NCBI RefSeq assembly: GCF_947493875.1
Contig: NZ_CANLSU010000005.1
Span: 124,001 to 188,000, forward strand
Direction of reading: 5' to 3'
Length of the DNA stretch: 64,000 nt
DNA from: an uncultured Marinococcus sp.
GTDB taxonomy: Bacteria > Bacillota > Bacilli > Bacillales > Marinococcaceae
Shown here: positions 8,839-17,529 of the stretch, in pieces
How the letters are laid out: each line of letters begins with the position of its first letter
Position numbering within the stretch: position 1 is the stretch's first letter
Position numbers and translations under genes: made by a program
Notes under the pieces: model-generated
The model's input: only the letters and a program-made list of their open reading frames with translations
Databases searched by the model: none
What the model was told of the DNA's origin: nothing

Positions 8839-8872
8839 GAAGGGCTCTGAACGTTCTGCGTCCAGAGCCTTC
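8839..8872 (+). terminator. Intra-operon hairpin between tctC and tctB
   Basis: GAAGGGCTCTGA and TCCAGAGCCTTC can form an imperfect 10-bp stem with a 10-base loop. The T-run behind it is poor, so it may act as a partial terminator or as an mRNA 3' stabiliser rather than a full stop. Confidence 0.5.
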
Positions 8873-8905
8873 CTACATTAAAAGCAGTCGAAAGAGGTGA
8901 CCCAT

Positions 8906-9364
8906 ATGCTTCGCTCCGCAAATAAAATTGTCAGCATAATTTTGATCGTAACTGCTGTTTTCTATTTGTACCTGGCCTTTCAGATTCCCGCTTTTGCTAC
9001 GGGGATGATTACTGCATCCACTATGCCGAAAGCAGCCGGTTTTTTATTGATTGTACTCAGCATCTTTCTGTTTTTTATTAAAGAAGGCGAAGGTGAAGAA
9101 GACCGGGAAAAACGCAAGGAAGCTGGACAGCATATTTTTTACTTAGGAGGCGTGGCAGTAATGATTCTTATATATATTACTCTGCTTGAACCTATTGGCT
9201 TCATTTTAACGTCCACCATATTTATATTTCTGTGCAGCCTGTTCATGGGCTACCGGAAGCATATCATCAATGCTGTTACATCCATTGCCTTTCCTTTAAC
9301 GCTTTATTTATTGTTTACACAGCTGTTAAATATAAGTCTGCCTCCGGGCATTCTGCCGCTGTAG
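8906..9364 (+). CDS. Tripartite tricarboxylate transporter small membrane subunit, TctB family
   Basis: A 152-residue integral membrane protein with four predicted hydrophobic segments. A short charged loop rich in Glu, Lys and Arg (GEGEEDREKRKE) separates the first two from the last two. This is the usual size and layout of TctB, the small subunit that supports the TctA channel in the cytoplasmic membrane. TctB proteins are poorly conserved, so the call leans on position between tctC and tctA. A GTG nine bases upstream is in frame. The ATG at 8906 is preferred because AAAGAGGTGA lies at proper distance in front of it. The gap to tctA is 16 bases. Confidence 0.85.
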   Translation: MLRSANKIVSIILIVTAVFYLYLAFQIPAFATGMITASTMPKAAGFLLIVLSIFLFFIKEGEGEEDREKRKEAGQHIFYLGGVAVMILIYITLLEPIGFILTSTIFIFLCSLFMGYRKHIINAVTSIAFPLTLYLLFTQLLNISLPPGILPL

Positions 9365-9380
9365 AAAGGAGGTTGACCGC

Positions 9381-10865
9381 ATGGGAACTTTTGACGGAAT
9401 TTTAAGCGGCCTCAGTGTCGCTTTCAGTGTACAGGGAATGCTGTTTGTATTGATTGGCGTTTTCGCCGGAACATTTATTGGAATGATGCCCGGGCTTGGG
9501 CCGATCAGTGCAATCGCCATCATGATTCCGCTGACATACAATATGGATCCCACCGTTGCTCTCGTTCTGATGGCCGGTGTGTATTACGGCGCTGTGTTTG
9601 GAGGCTCCACCTCCTCCATTCTCTTGAATGCCCCGGGAATCTCGGGCACCGTCGCTACCGCTTTTGACGGCTACCCGATGGCCCAGAACGGCCAAGCGGG
9701 AAAAGCGCTTGCGATTGCAGCCATTTCCTCCTTTGCCGGCGGTACAGTGAGTGTTGTTCTGCTGATGCTGTTCGCTCCGCTTCTGGCAAGCGTCGCCATT
9801 GTGTTTGGCCCGCCCGAATACTTTGCCCTGATGCTGCTCGGGTTAACCGCGATAGCGAGCTTATCCGACGGCTCGACGATTAAAGCACTTATTTCGGCAG
9901 TACTCGGGCTCATGTTTGTCACCATTGGCATGGACAGCCAGACAGGAACGACGCGGTTTACATTCAATAATCCGAATCTGCTCGAAGGCATTGATTTTCT
10001 CGTGATCGCTCTAGGCTTGTTTGCCATTGCTGAAATCTGCAATCTGATTGTCAACCGGAAAAAGACACTTAAAAACCAGGGCAATATTGGAAGCCTGAAG
10101 CTTTCCAAACAGGACTTCAAGGACATGAGCGGTCCGATGACCCGTCAGTCCTTCCTTGGATTCCTTCTCGGGGTGCTCCCCGGGGCTGGTGCTACCATTG
10201 CGTCGTTTATCGGCTATATTACGGAAAAGAAAATCGCCAAACGTCCCGAGGAATTCGGGAAAGGCGCAGTGAAGGGTATCGCTGCTCCGGAAACCGCCAA
10301 TAACGCCGCTACAAGTGGTGCGTTTGTACCTCTGCTCAGCCTCGGTATTCCCGGTTCCGGAACGACAGCCGTCCTGCTCGGCGCTCTGCTTGTACTGAAT
10401 GTGCCGCCGGGGCCGCTGTTAATCGAAGAGCAGCCTGACCTGTTCTGGGGCGTTATCATCAGTATGTATATCGGCAACGTATTTCTGCTGATCCTGAACC
10501 TGCCGCTTATTCCATACATTGCTAAAGTGCTGTTGATTCCGCGCCCGATGCTGATTTCGCTCGTGATTATGTTCAGCATGATCGGGGTGTACTCCATCAG
10601 CTTCAGCACGTTTGACCTTTATTTACTGCTTGCGTTTGGTGTGCTCGGCTATTTGATGAAGCTGTACAATTTCCCGGCAGCCCCGCTGATTTTGGCATTT
10701 ATCCTCGGCGGGATGATGGAGGAATCCTTCCGGCAGGCCATGACTATCGCCAATGACGATTTAACGGTCTTTTTCACCCGGCCGATCGCCCTCAGCATGA
10801 TGATTGTCGCTCTTCTTTCCTTCCTCGTCCCAATCATTCGCCAGAAAAAGACAACCTCTGCATAA
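9381..10865 (+). CDS. Tripartite tricarboxylate transporter large permease, TctA family
   Basis: A 494-residue polytopic membrane protein with about eleven hydrophobic segments, the transport subunit of a TctCBA system driven by an ion gradient. The family motif GMMPGLGPISAIAI lies near residues 33-46. The second, internally repeated signature is GVLPGAGATIASFIGY. The segment APETANNAATSGAFVPLLSLGIPGSGTTA is spread over the middle third and is typical of TctA. AGGAGG precedes the ATG. The operon ends here with a strong terminator. Its paralogue at 44384-45877 shows the same motifs. Confidence 0.95.
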   Translation: MGTFDGILSGLSVAFSVQGMLFVLIGVFAGTFIGMMPGLGPISAIAIMIPLTYNMDPTVALVLMAGVYYGAVFGGSTSSILLNAPGISGTVATAFDGYPMAQNGQAGKALAIAAISSFAGGTVSVVLLMLFAPLLASVAIVFGPPEYFALMLLGLTAIASLSDGSTIKALISAVLGLMFVTIGMDSQTGTTRFTFNNPNLLEGIDFLVIALGLFAIAEICNLIVNRKKTLKNQGNIGSLKLSKQDFKDMSGPMTRQSFLGFLLGVLPGAGATIASFIGYITEKKIAKRPEEFGKGAVKGIAAPETANNAATSGAFVPLLSLGIPGSGTTAVLLGALLVLNVPPGPLLIEEQPDLFWGVIISMYIGNVFLLILNLPLIPYIAKVLLIPRPMLISLVIMFSMIGVYSISFSTFDLYLLLAFGVLGYLMKLYNFPAAPLILAFILGGMMEESFRQAMTIANDDLTVFFTRPIALSMMIVALLSFLVPIIRQKKTTSA

Positions 10866-10891
10866 AAAAACCCGGGCTTTCCGGGTTTTTT
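10865..10891. terminator. Bidirectional terminator between tctA and the amidohydrolase gene
   Basis: AAAAAACCCGG and CCGGGTTTTTT form an 11-bp stem around GCTTT. Runs of A and T on both sides allow it to serve the two convergent genes. Confidence 0.85.
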
Positions 10892-10894
10892 GCG

Positions 10895-12175
10895 TCAGCT
10901 GTTGATTTTATCCGCTGCATGCTTCAGTTGATACTCCTTCATGTTTCCAGCAATCTGCTTCACTGTTTCATAGTAAAGCTTCGTACCTTCGATAATATCT
11001 TCATCTGTGCTGTACTCAAGCGGATTGTGGCTGATGCCGTCTTTGCAGCGCACAAAAATCATGCCGTAGTCGCACACCTTCGATATTGGCATCGCGTCAT
11101 GAAACGGGCCGCTCATCAGCTTCGGCGCTTCCATCTTCAAGCGTCCGGCCTGCTCTGCCATGATACTCTGGATCCACTCTGCGCAGTATCTCGGATCGCT
11201 GTTTGTATCCTCCTGAATATCAAGCTCCAGGCCGTGCCTTGCGGCAATAGCTTCAAGCTCCACACGCAATTCGCTCTCGCACTCATTTCGCCGCTCAAGG
11301 TCAATATCGCGAAGATCGACCGTAAACTTTACTTCTTCGGGAATGATATTTCGGGAGTTCGGAAACACTTTTATGTTCCCAACCGTGCCGATCGTTGGGG
11401 CCGGCTGCCGTTTTCCGACAATGGTATTAAGCGCCGTTGTCGCCTCACTGGCACCCAGGAGGGCGTCCCGTCGGAGATGCATCGGCACAGATCCCGCGTG
11501 CCCCGCGAATCCTTTATAGGTGACCGTGAGCCAGAGCGGACCCGAGATCCCGGTTACAATACCCGCCGCTGCTCCTTTATCTTCAAGCACCGGGCCCTGT
11601 TCAATATGCATCTCCAGAAACGCGAAAAGCTGCTCAGGATCATAGGCAGCGAGATGAACCCGCTCCGGATCAAGCCCCATTTCTTCCAGCGCCTGCCGCC
11701 TTGTGATTCCGTCTTCATCTTCCCGTTCGAGCTCGCCTTCTTCAAGTTCGCCGATCAATCCGCGGGAGCCGAAAATCCCTTTATTAAACCGGGAGCCTTC
11801 TTCATCGCTGAAGGCGATCACCTCAATGGGCCCTTCAAATGTATAGCCTTCTTCCACCAGGGTCTGGACCGACTCCAGGGCACCAAGCACCCCTATGGCT
11901 CCGTCAAAGCGGCCGCCATAGGGCTGGCTGTCAATATGCGAGCCGAGCATAAAGATCGGGAGGGAAGAATCCCGGCCCTCCAGCCGGCCCATCAGGTTTC
12001 CCACTTCATCGATCCTCGTCGCAAGTCCGGCCTCTTTCATCCAGGACTCCACGAGAGCCATCCCCTCCTGGTCCTTCTTCGAATGGGCAAGCCTCCGCAC
12101 GCCCGTTTCCCCAATCCGTCCAATCTCTGCAAGCTCATGCACGCGTGTCGTGAGACGTGCTGTATTAACTCCCAT
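10895..12175 (-). CDS. M20-family N-carbamoyl amino acid / beta-ureidopropionase type amidohydrolase
   Basis: A 426-residue cytoplasmic metallo-amidohydrolase of the hydantoinase/carbamoylase branch of peptidase family M20. Metal-binding motifs visible are GSHIDSQPYGGRFDGAIGV (His and bridging Asp), SDEEGSRF (Glu pair) and EMHIEQGP. The dimerisation region has GFAGHAGSVPM. SHNPLEYS near the C terminus supplies the last His. Enzymes of this branch split N-carbamoyl-beta-alanine, N-carbamoyl-L-amino acids or allantoate. Its place beside dihydropyrimidine dehydrogenase and dihydropyrimidinase genes makes N-carbamoyl-beta-alanine or its 3-methyl form the likely substrate. It is transcribed divergently from the aminotransferase. 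A second, unrelated hydrolase for the same step lies at 13930. Confidence 0.88.
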   Translation of the reverse strand: MGVNTARLTTRVHELAEIGRIGETGVRRLAHSKKDQEGMALVESWMKEAGLATRIDEVGNLMGRLEGRDSSLPIFMLGSHIDSQPYGGRFDGAIGVLGALESVQTLVEEGYTFEGPIEVIAFSDEEGSRFNKGIFGSRGLIGELEEGELEREDEDGITRRQALEEMGLDPERVHLAAYDPEQLFAFLEMHIEQGPVLEDKGAAAGIVTGISGPLWLTVTYKGFAGHAGSVPMHLRRDALLGASEATTALNTIVGKRQPAPTIGTVGNIKVFPNSRNIIPEEVKFTVDLRDIDLERRNECESELRVELEAIAARHGLELDIQEDTNSDPRYCAEWIQSIMAEQAGRLKMEAPKLMSGPFHDAMPISKVCDYGMIFVRCKDGISHNPLEYSTDEDIIEGTKLYYETVKQIAGNMKEYQLKHAADKINS

Positions 12176-12233
12176 TGGTTCATCCCCTTCCAGACTTCAT
12201 GCTTTTATTTTATCGGTTTTCTTTTCCCAGGGC

Positions 12234-12252
12234 GTACAACAAAATGTTAAAT
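12234..12252. promoter_or_regulatory. Candidate operator between divergent amidohydrolase and aminotransferase genes
   Basis: The sequence contains ACAAAATGT (12239-12247), the reverse complement of an ACATTTTGT core also seen before the nitrilase-type hydrolase gene and before pucR. The shared core inside one pathway cluster suggests a common regulator, perhaps the PucR-type protein. Confidence 0.35.
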
Positions 12253-12348
12253 TATTCTGACTTCTTTTACACAATCTGTATCATGCTTTTTTCCGCCTTT
12301 CGAGCTACCATATTATTATGCAGGCATATGAAAGGAGCGTTTCACGAC

Positions 12349-13725
12349 ATGAATCATACCGATAAACAGACCGTTTCCGCAGAAAAAGAAATGCTTCTCG
12401 ATCAGGATCGTGCCTTTTTATGGCACCATATGGCTCCTCACAATGATCACCCGGCTATTTTCACCGAAAGCGACAATGTGTATCTTACAGATATCGACGG
12501 CAACTCCTACATTGATGGGATGGCCGGACTCTGGTGTGTAAATGTTGGCCACGGAAGAACTTCCATCGCGGAAGCGGCGGCAAAGCAGCTCAGTACGATG
12601 CCCTTTACGCCCATGACCAACAGCCACAAGCCGGCCATTCAGCTGGCGGCAAAATTAAACGACTGGCTTGACGGCCACTACCGCATCTTTTTTTCCAATT
12701 CCGGCTCCGATGCCAACGAAGTCGCCTTTAAAATTGCCAGGCAGTATTTCACCCAGACCGGCAAGCCGAAAAAATATAAATTCATTTCCCGCTACCGGGC
12801 CTATCACGGAAATTCGATGGGTGCTCTGGGCGCAACCGGCCAGGCTGACCGGAAAGCAAGCTACGAGCCGGTCGCCGAAGGCTTCCGCCACGCAGCCCCG
12901 CCTTACTGCTACCGGTGTCCGTTTGGCAAAGAGCCGGACAGCTGCTCGCTCGAATGCGCTTCTTCCATTGAACAGACCATCATCTGGGAAGGCGCTGATA
13001 CAGTCGCCGGAGTCATTGTGGAGCCGGTAATTACCGGTGGCGGCGTCATCACGCCGCCTGAGTCTTACCTGCAGAAGGTACAGGAAATCTGTCAAAAGCA
13101 TGATGTTCTCTTAATAGTTGATGAAGTTATCTGCGGGTTTGGGCGGTCGGGAGAAGCCTTCGGCCATAAAAATTTCGGCGTGCAGCCTGACATCGTTACC
13201 ATGGCGAAGGGGATAACGAGCGCCTACGCCCCTTTATCTGCTACAGCTGTTTCCAATGATTTATATGAATCGTTCAAATCCGGTGCTCCCCAAAGTCATT
13301 TCCGGCATGTGAATACCTTTGGAGGCAACCCGATGTCTTGTGCCGTCGCGCTCGAAAACATCGATATTCTCGAACGCGAAGACCTTGTCGCAAAAGCCAA
13401 AAGCACCGGCAGCTACCTACGGGAGCAGCTCGAATCCTTTCACCATTTCCCTGCCGTTGGAGACATCCGCACGTTCGGCCTGATGGCAGGCATCGAGCTT
13501 GTGAGCGATAAAATAACGAAGGAGCCGGCACCTCCGGAATTCATGCAGCAGGTGCTCGGCTACTGTAAACAGCACGGGGTCATGATCGGCAAAAACAGCG
13601 ATACCGTTCCTGAGCATAACAACGTGTTAACCATCTCTCCCCCGTTTATTATTTCCCATGAACAGATTGATACAATCGTGGCGACGCTGCGTGAAGCAAT
13701 TATCCACGCCTCACCGTCCGCCTGA
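12349..13725 (+). CDS. Class III aminotransferase, likely beta-alanine (omega-amino acid):pyruvate transaminase
   Basis: A 458-residue pyridoxal phosphate enzyme of the omega-aminotransferase group. Visible family features are GLWCVNVGHGR near the N terminus, NSGSDANEVAFKIAR, and the cofactor-contacting Asp in VDEVICGFGRSG. The Schiff-base Lys lies in VTMAKGITSAY. HVNTFGGNPMSCAVALEN follows. The frame is open from 12175, but AAAGGAG at 12331-12337 fits the ATG at 12349 and the upstream part has no homology features. In context it would convert beta-alanine or 3-aminoisobutyrate from pyrimidine breakdown to the semialdehyde with pyruvate as acceptor. The semialdehyde dehydrogenase for the next step is not in the cluster; the aldehyde dehydrogenase at 347-1825 is a distant possibility. 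Confidence 0.9.
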   Translation: MNHTDKQTVSAEKEMLLDQDRAFLWHHMAPHNDHPAIFTESDNVYLTDIDGNSYIDGMAGLWCVNVGHGRTSIAEAAAKQLSTMPFTPMTNSHKPAIQLAAKLNDWLDGHYRIFFSNSGSDANEVAFKIARQYFTQTGKPKKYKFISRYRAYHGNSMGALGATGQADRKASYEPVAEGFRHAAPPYCYRCPFGKEPDSCSLECASSIEQTIIWEGADTVAGVIVEPVITGGGVITPPESYLQKVQEICQKHDVLLIVDEVICGFGRSGEAFGHKNFGVQPDIVTMAKGITSAYAPLSATAVSNDLYESFKSGAPQSHFRHVNTFGGNPMSCAVALENIDILEREDLVAKAKSTGSYLREQLESFHHFPAVGDIRTFGLMAGIELVSDKITKEPAPPEFMQQVLGYCKQHGVMIGKNSDTVPEHNNVLTISPPFIISHEQIDTIVATLREAIIHASPSA

Positions 13726-13748
13726 CCGCCTCCGGGTGGTCTTTTTAT
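13724..13748 (+). terminator. Terminator after the aminotransferase gene
   Basis: GACCGCC and GGTGGTC pair with one G-T wobble around a short loop. CTTTTTATTTT follows. The hairpin overlaps the stop codon. Confidence 0.7.
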
Positions 13749-13823
13749 TTTCCGCTTAAAGTCGGTTTACTAATTTGTATGTAAGATTTTGTGACCGTCC
13801 CATCCCCTGCCGTACAAAGCTTA

Positions 13824-13840
13824 TTTACATTTTGTCCAAC
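13824..13840. promoter_or_regulatory. Candidate operator upstream of the pyrimidine catabolic operon
   Basis: TTTACATTTTGTCCAAC contains the ACATTTTGT core at 13827-13835, about 100 bases before the first gene of the hydrolase-preT-preA-dihydropyrimidinase operon. A -10-like TATACT lies further down near 13891. Confidence 0.35.
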
Positions 13841-13929
13841 AAGGTCCTCCATTATCCGACGGAATGTCACATGTTTTTTTCAGAAAATTCTATACTATTG
13901 AAAAAACAAACCGAAAGGGGATTGATTGC

Positions 13930-14817
13930 ATGACAGATCAGGTCCGTATAGGAATCATCCAGGCTTCCAACGATGTCGAGGGCAGTGCTTCAGTTCAAGA
14001 GCATAAAGACAAAGCGATTGAAAAACATGTACGCATGGTTCGTGAGGCCGCCGCCAAAGGAGCACAGATTATCGGGCTTCAGGAAATATTCTACGGGCCT
14101 TATTTCTGCTCCGAACAGTCGATGAAGTGGTACGAAGCAGCCGAACAGGTTCCTGAAGGGCCAACTACAAGAATATTTCAGGATCTCGCTAAAGAGCTTG
14201 GCACCGTGATTGTGCTTCCTGTCTATGAACGCGAAGGCATCGCTGCTTATTATAATACCGCCGCCGTCATCGATGCAGACGGCTCGTACTTAGGAAAATA
14301 CCGGAAAAATCATATCCCTCATGTTGCTGTCGGCAACGAAGGCTACGGTTTCTGGGAAAAATTCTATTTTAAACCGGGCAATCTCGGATATCCAGTATTT
14401 GACACGGCTTATGCGAAGGTCGGCGTCTACATCTGCTACGACCGGCACTTCCCGGAGGGCGCCCGGCTGTTGGGGCTGAACGGCGCCGAAGTGGTTTTCA
14501 ATCCATCGGCTACAGTCGCCGGCACCTCCGAATACCTCTGGAAGCTCGAACAGCCGGCCCACGCCGTGGCGAACGGTTATTACCTGGCTGCGATCAACAG
14601 GGTCGGCTACGAAGCCCCGTGGAACATGGGTGAATTTTACGGCCAGTCCTACGTAGTGGACCCCCGTGGTGACTTTGTCAGCATCGCAAGCCGTGATCAG
14701 GATGAAGTTCTTGTCGCAGATATGGATAAAGAAATGATCCGGGAGGTGCGCAACGCCTGGCAGTTCTACCGCGACCGCCGGCCCGAAACATACGGATCCA
14801 TGAGCGCCCTACTTTAA
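13930..14817 (+). CDS. Nitrilase-superfamily beta-ureidopropionase (N-carbamoyl-beta-alanine amidohydrolase)
   Basis: A 295-residue carbon-nitrogen hydrolase. The catalytic triad can be read: Glu52 in LQEIFYGPYFC, Lys126 in KYRKNHIPH and Cys169 in YICYDRHFPEG. The LQEIFYGPYFC and HIPH segments are typical of the beta-ureidopropionase branch. The product hydrolyses N-carbamoyl-beta-alanine to beta-alanine, carbon dioxide and ammonia in the cytoplasm, the third step of reductive pyrimidine degradation. The frame extends upstream to 13864, but GAAAGGGG before the ATG at 13930 fixes the start. preT follows after 20 bases and this gene opens the operon. The M20-type enzyme at 10895 could do the same reaction. 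Confidence 0.9.
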   Translation: MTDQVRIGIIQASNDVEGSASVQEHKDKAIEKHVRMVREAAAKGAQIIGLQEIFYGPYFCSEQSMKWYEAAEQVPEGPTTRIFQDLAKELGTVIVLPVYEREGIAAYYNTAAVIDADGSYLGKYRKNHIPHVAVGNEGYGFWEKFYFKPGNLGYPVFDTAYAKVGVYICYDRHFPEGARLLGLNGAEVVFNPSATVAGTSEYLWKLEQPAHAVANGYYLAAINRVGYEAPWNMGEFYGQSYVVDPRGDFVSIASRDQDEVLVADMDKEMIREVRNAWQFYRDRRPETYGSMSALL

Positions 14818-14837
14818 AACCCGAAAGGAGTTTTACC

Positions 14838-16211
14838 ATGTCCAATCACCGCTCGGATGCATGGATTTCCACCGAACAGCTGCAGGAGAATTTCGCTGAA
14901 GTGAACAGCCCTCTTTCAACGACCCATGCGGTCAAGGAATCGAACCGCTGCCTGTTTTGCTACGACGCGCCCTGTATCCAGGCCTGTCCGACAGGCATAG
15001 ACATTCCTTCTTTTATTAAAAAAATAGCCTCCGGCAATTTAAAAGGCTCCGCAGTCACTATTATGGATGCAAATCCCGTCGGAGCGAGCTGTGCACGTGT
15101 CTGCCCGACCGAGGAATTATGCGAGGGAGCCTGTGTATTAAACGGCGAATCAGAGCCGATCATGATTGGCGATCTGCAGCGCTACGCCACGGATTGGGCT
15201 ATCCGCAATGAGCAGGTGCTGTTTGAAGCAGGCCCTTCGACGTCCAAACATGTCGCAATCGTCGGCAGCGGCCCCGCCGGTCTGGCAGCGGCCCGGGAGC
15301 TCGCCCGGTTTGGCCATCAGGTGACCATTTTTGAAGCCGACGACGAACCCGGGGGATTGAACCGTTACGGTATTGTTTCCTTCCGCCTCCCGGTTGATAT
15401 CGTGCAATGGGAAATCAACCAGATTGTGAATATGGGCGTAACCATCCGCACGAACACCGCAGTCGGAAAAGACATTTCCCCGGAAGAGCTCCGGGAGCAG
15501 TTTGATTCCATCATTATCGCTGTCGGTATGGGAAGCGTTCCGGAGCTTCATATGGAAGGAGAGGACGCTTTCGGCGTATATGACGCTGTTGATTTTGTGC
15601 GTTCCACCAAAGACGGCACGTTTTCCAATAATCTTGCCGGCAAGCGGGTGGCCGTTATCGGCGCCGGCAACACGGCCGTTGACGCAGCCACCTGCTCGAC
15701 CCGCCTCGGTGCTGAACACGTCAGTATCGTTTACAGACGGACGAAAAATGAAATGACCGCCTACCCGTTCGAATTTGAATTTGCCAAGCAGGACGGCATC
15801 GTCTTTCAATGGCTTACTTCCCCGGTGAAAATCGAAAAAAATGACCAGGGGCAAGTCAACGGTCTCGAATGCGTCCAGATGGAGCTTGGCGAAGCAGACC
15901 AGGACGGAAGGCAGCGACCAGTACCCATCCAGAATTCCAATTTTATGATGGATGTGGATGTCGTTATACGGGCCATCGGCCAGGAGCGGCTGCAGGATAC
16001 AATTGCCATGTTCGGCCTTGATCACACGGACGGCGTTGTGACTGTCGACGCCTCCTACGCCGCTTCTGAACCAAACCATTTTGCCGTCGGGGACGTCGTA
16101 TTTGGCAGCGGCCAGGGAGAAGCGATGGTTGTCAGTGCAGCGGAGCAGGGAAAGCAGGCAGCCTATACCATTCACCAGCAGCTTTCGGCAGATACTCAGG
16201 CAGCAGGCTGA
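14838..16211 (+). CDS. preT: Dihydropyrimidine dehydrogenase, NAD(P)-binding flavoprotein subunit PreT
   Basis: A 457-residue subunit that takes electrons from NAD(P)H and passes them through FAD and iron-sulfur centres to PreA. The N-terminal third has the cysteine clusters CLFCYDAPCIQACP and CARVCPTEELCEGAC that bind two 4Fe-4S centres in this family. The FAD Rossmann motif is VGSGPAGLAAARELARFG and the second nucleotide motif is VIGAGNTAVDAATCSTRLG. VGDVVFGSGQGEAMV near the end matches the glutamate synthase beta-subunit-like fold. AAAGGAG precedes the ATG. It is adjacent to preA with a 25-base gap, as in the two-subunit bacterial enzyme. Confidence 0.93.
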   Translation: MSNHRSDAWISTEQLQENFAEVNSPLSTTHAVKESNRCLFCYDAPCIQACPTGIDIPSFIKKIASGNLKGSAVTIMDANPVGASCARVCPTEELCEGACVLNGESEPIMIGDLQRYATDWAIRNEQVLFEAGPSTSKHVAIVGSGPAGLAAARELARFGHQVTIFEADDEPGGLNRYGIVSFRLPVDIVQWEINQIVNMGVTIRTNTAVGKDISPEELREQFDSIIIAVGMGSVPELHMEGEDAFGVYDAVDFVRSTKDGTFSNNLAGKRVAVIGAGNTAVDAATCSTRLGAEHVSIVYRRTKNEMTAYPFEFEFAKQDGIVFQWLTSPVKIEKNDQGQVNGLECVQMELGEADQDGRQRPVPIQNSNFMMDVDVVIRAIGQERLQDTIAMFGLDHTDGVVTVDASYAASEPNHFAVGDVVFGSGQGEAMVVSAAEQGKQAAYTIHQQLSADTQAAG

Positions 16212-16236
16212 ATCATAATCTGAAAGGAGTGTTTTC

Positions 16237-17514
16237 ATGGCAGATTTAACGACCAATGTCGCCGGCATCCGTTCCCCGAACCCCTTCTGGCTCGCATCCG
16301 CACCTCCAACCAACAGTGGGTACCAGGTACAGCGCGCTTTCGAAGCAGGCTGGGGCGGTGCTGTGTGGAAAACGATGGGTGACCCTATCCTGAACGTTTC
16401 CTCCCGTTTTTCCGCCGTGTCGTTCGGTGGAAACCAGGTAGCCGGATTCAATAATATTGAGCTGATTTCCGACCGGCCGCTTGAAGTGAACCTGCGGGAA
16501 ATTGAAGAAACGAAACGTCTTTACCCGGAGCATGCAATTATCGGCTCATTAATGGTCGAACCGGACCGGGACAAGTGGCATGAAATCGTTAAAAGAGTCG
16601 AAGCAGCAGGGGTCGACGGCCTCGAACTCAACTTTGGCTGTCCTCACGGCATGGCCGAACGGGGAATGGGCTCAGCGTCCGGCCAGGTGCCGGAGCTCGT
16701 CCGCCAGCAGACGGCCTGGGTGAAAGAAGTAGCCCAGACGCCGGTGATCGTCAAACTAACACCGAACATTACAGACATTACGTTCACGGCTAAAGCCGCC
16801 GTCGAGGGCGGAGCCGACGCCGTCAGCATGATCAATACGATTAACAGCCTTTCCGGCGTCGACCTTGATTCCTGGAATACTATTCCGAACGTGGACGGCA
16901 AGGGTGCTCACGGCGGCTACTGCGGTCCCGCCGTTAAACCGATCGCTTTGAATATGGTCGGGGAATGCGCCAGAACGCCGGGCATCGACGTGCCTATTTC
17001 AGGCATGGGCGGCGTGTCCAGCTGGCAGGAAGCCGCGGAATTTATGCTGATGGGCGCTTCTAACGTCCAGGTGTGTACGGCGGCGATGCATCATGGCTTC
17101 CGTATTGTTGAAGATATGATCGACGGCCTCAGCAACTACATGGACGAAAAGGGTCTTGTCTTTCTCGACCAGCTGATCGGGCAGACCGTGCCGAAGTATT
17201 CCGACTGGGGCGACCTCGATCTTACCTACCGTGTTGCCGCTAAAATCAATAACGATGTCTGTATTAACTGCAACAAGTGCTACATTGCCTGTGAAGATAC
17301 GTCCCATCAGTGCATCGATATGCTAAAGGATGAGGACGGCAACGATATACTGCGGGTGCGCGAGGATGACTGCGTCGGCTGTAATCTGTGCTCTATCGTC
17401 TGTCCGGTGGATGGCGCCATCGACATGGTCGAAGTCGCAAGAAAGGTCGGCGACGAACCGATGACATGGAACGAACGCCAGCAGCTGATGGCAGGTGCCG
17501 GATCTAATCAATAA
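16237..17514 (+). CDS. preA: Dihydropyrimidine dehydrogenase catalytic subunit PreA
   Basis: A 425-residue subunit that reduces uracil or thymine to the 5,6-dihydro form. The FMN-binding dihydroorotate dehydrogenase-like barrel carries NFGCPHGMAERGMG (about 132-145), VIVKLTPNITDI and ISGMGGVSSWQEAAEFMLMGA. The C terminus has two ferredoxin-like clusters, CINCNKCYIAC and CVGCNLCSIVCPVDG. Where mammalian DPD has its active-site Cys in GMGLACGQ, this protein has Ser148 (GMGSASGQ); bacterial forms recalled from memory also lack that Cys. AAAGGAG precedes the ATG. The dihydropyrimidinase gene follows after 15 bases. Confidence 0.93.
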   Translation: MADLTTNVAGIRSPNPFWLASAPPTNSGYQVQRAFEAGWGGAVWKTMGDPILNVSSRFSAVSFGGNQVAGFNNIELISDRPLEVNLREIEETKRLYPEHAIIGSLMVEPDRDKWHEIVKRVEAAGVDGLELNFGCPHGMAERGMGSASGQVPELVRQQTAWVKEVAQTPVIVKLTPNITDITFTAKAAVEGGADAVSMINTINSLSGVDLDSWNTIPNVDGKGAHGGYCGPAVKPIALNMVGECARTPGIDVPISGMGGVSSWQEAAEFMLMGASNVQVCTAAMHHGFRIVEDMIDGLSNYMDEKGLVFLDQLIGQTVPKYSDWGDLDLTYRVAAKINNDVCINCNKCYIACEDTSHQCIDMLKDEDGNDILRVREDDCVGCNLCSIVCPVDGAIDMVEVARKVGDEPMTWNERQQLMAGAGSNQ

Positions 17515-17529
17515 CAGGAGGAGATTATT

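Noticed and set aside
10919-12250. 443-codon open frame on plus opposite the M20 amidohydrolase
   Set aside because: The minus strand encodes clear metal-binding motifs; the plus product is rich in Cys, His and Arg with no recognisable domain.
12175-12348. N-terminal extension of the aminotransferase to 516 residues
   Set aside because: The ribosome binding site at 12331-12337 fits the ATG at 12349, and the extension covers the divergent promoter region.
15150-16451. 433-codon open frame on minus opposite preT
   Set aside because: It is a shadow of preT, whose iron-sulfur, FAD and NAD motifs are intact.
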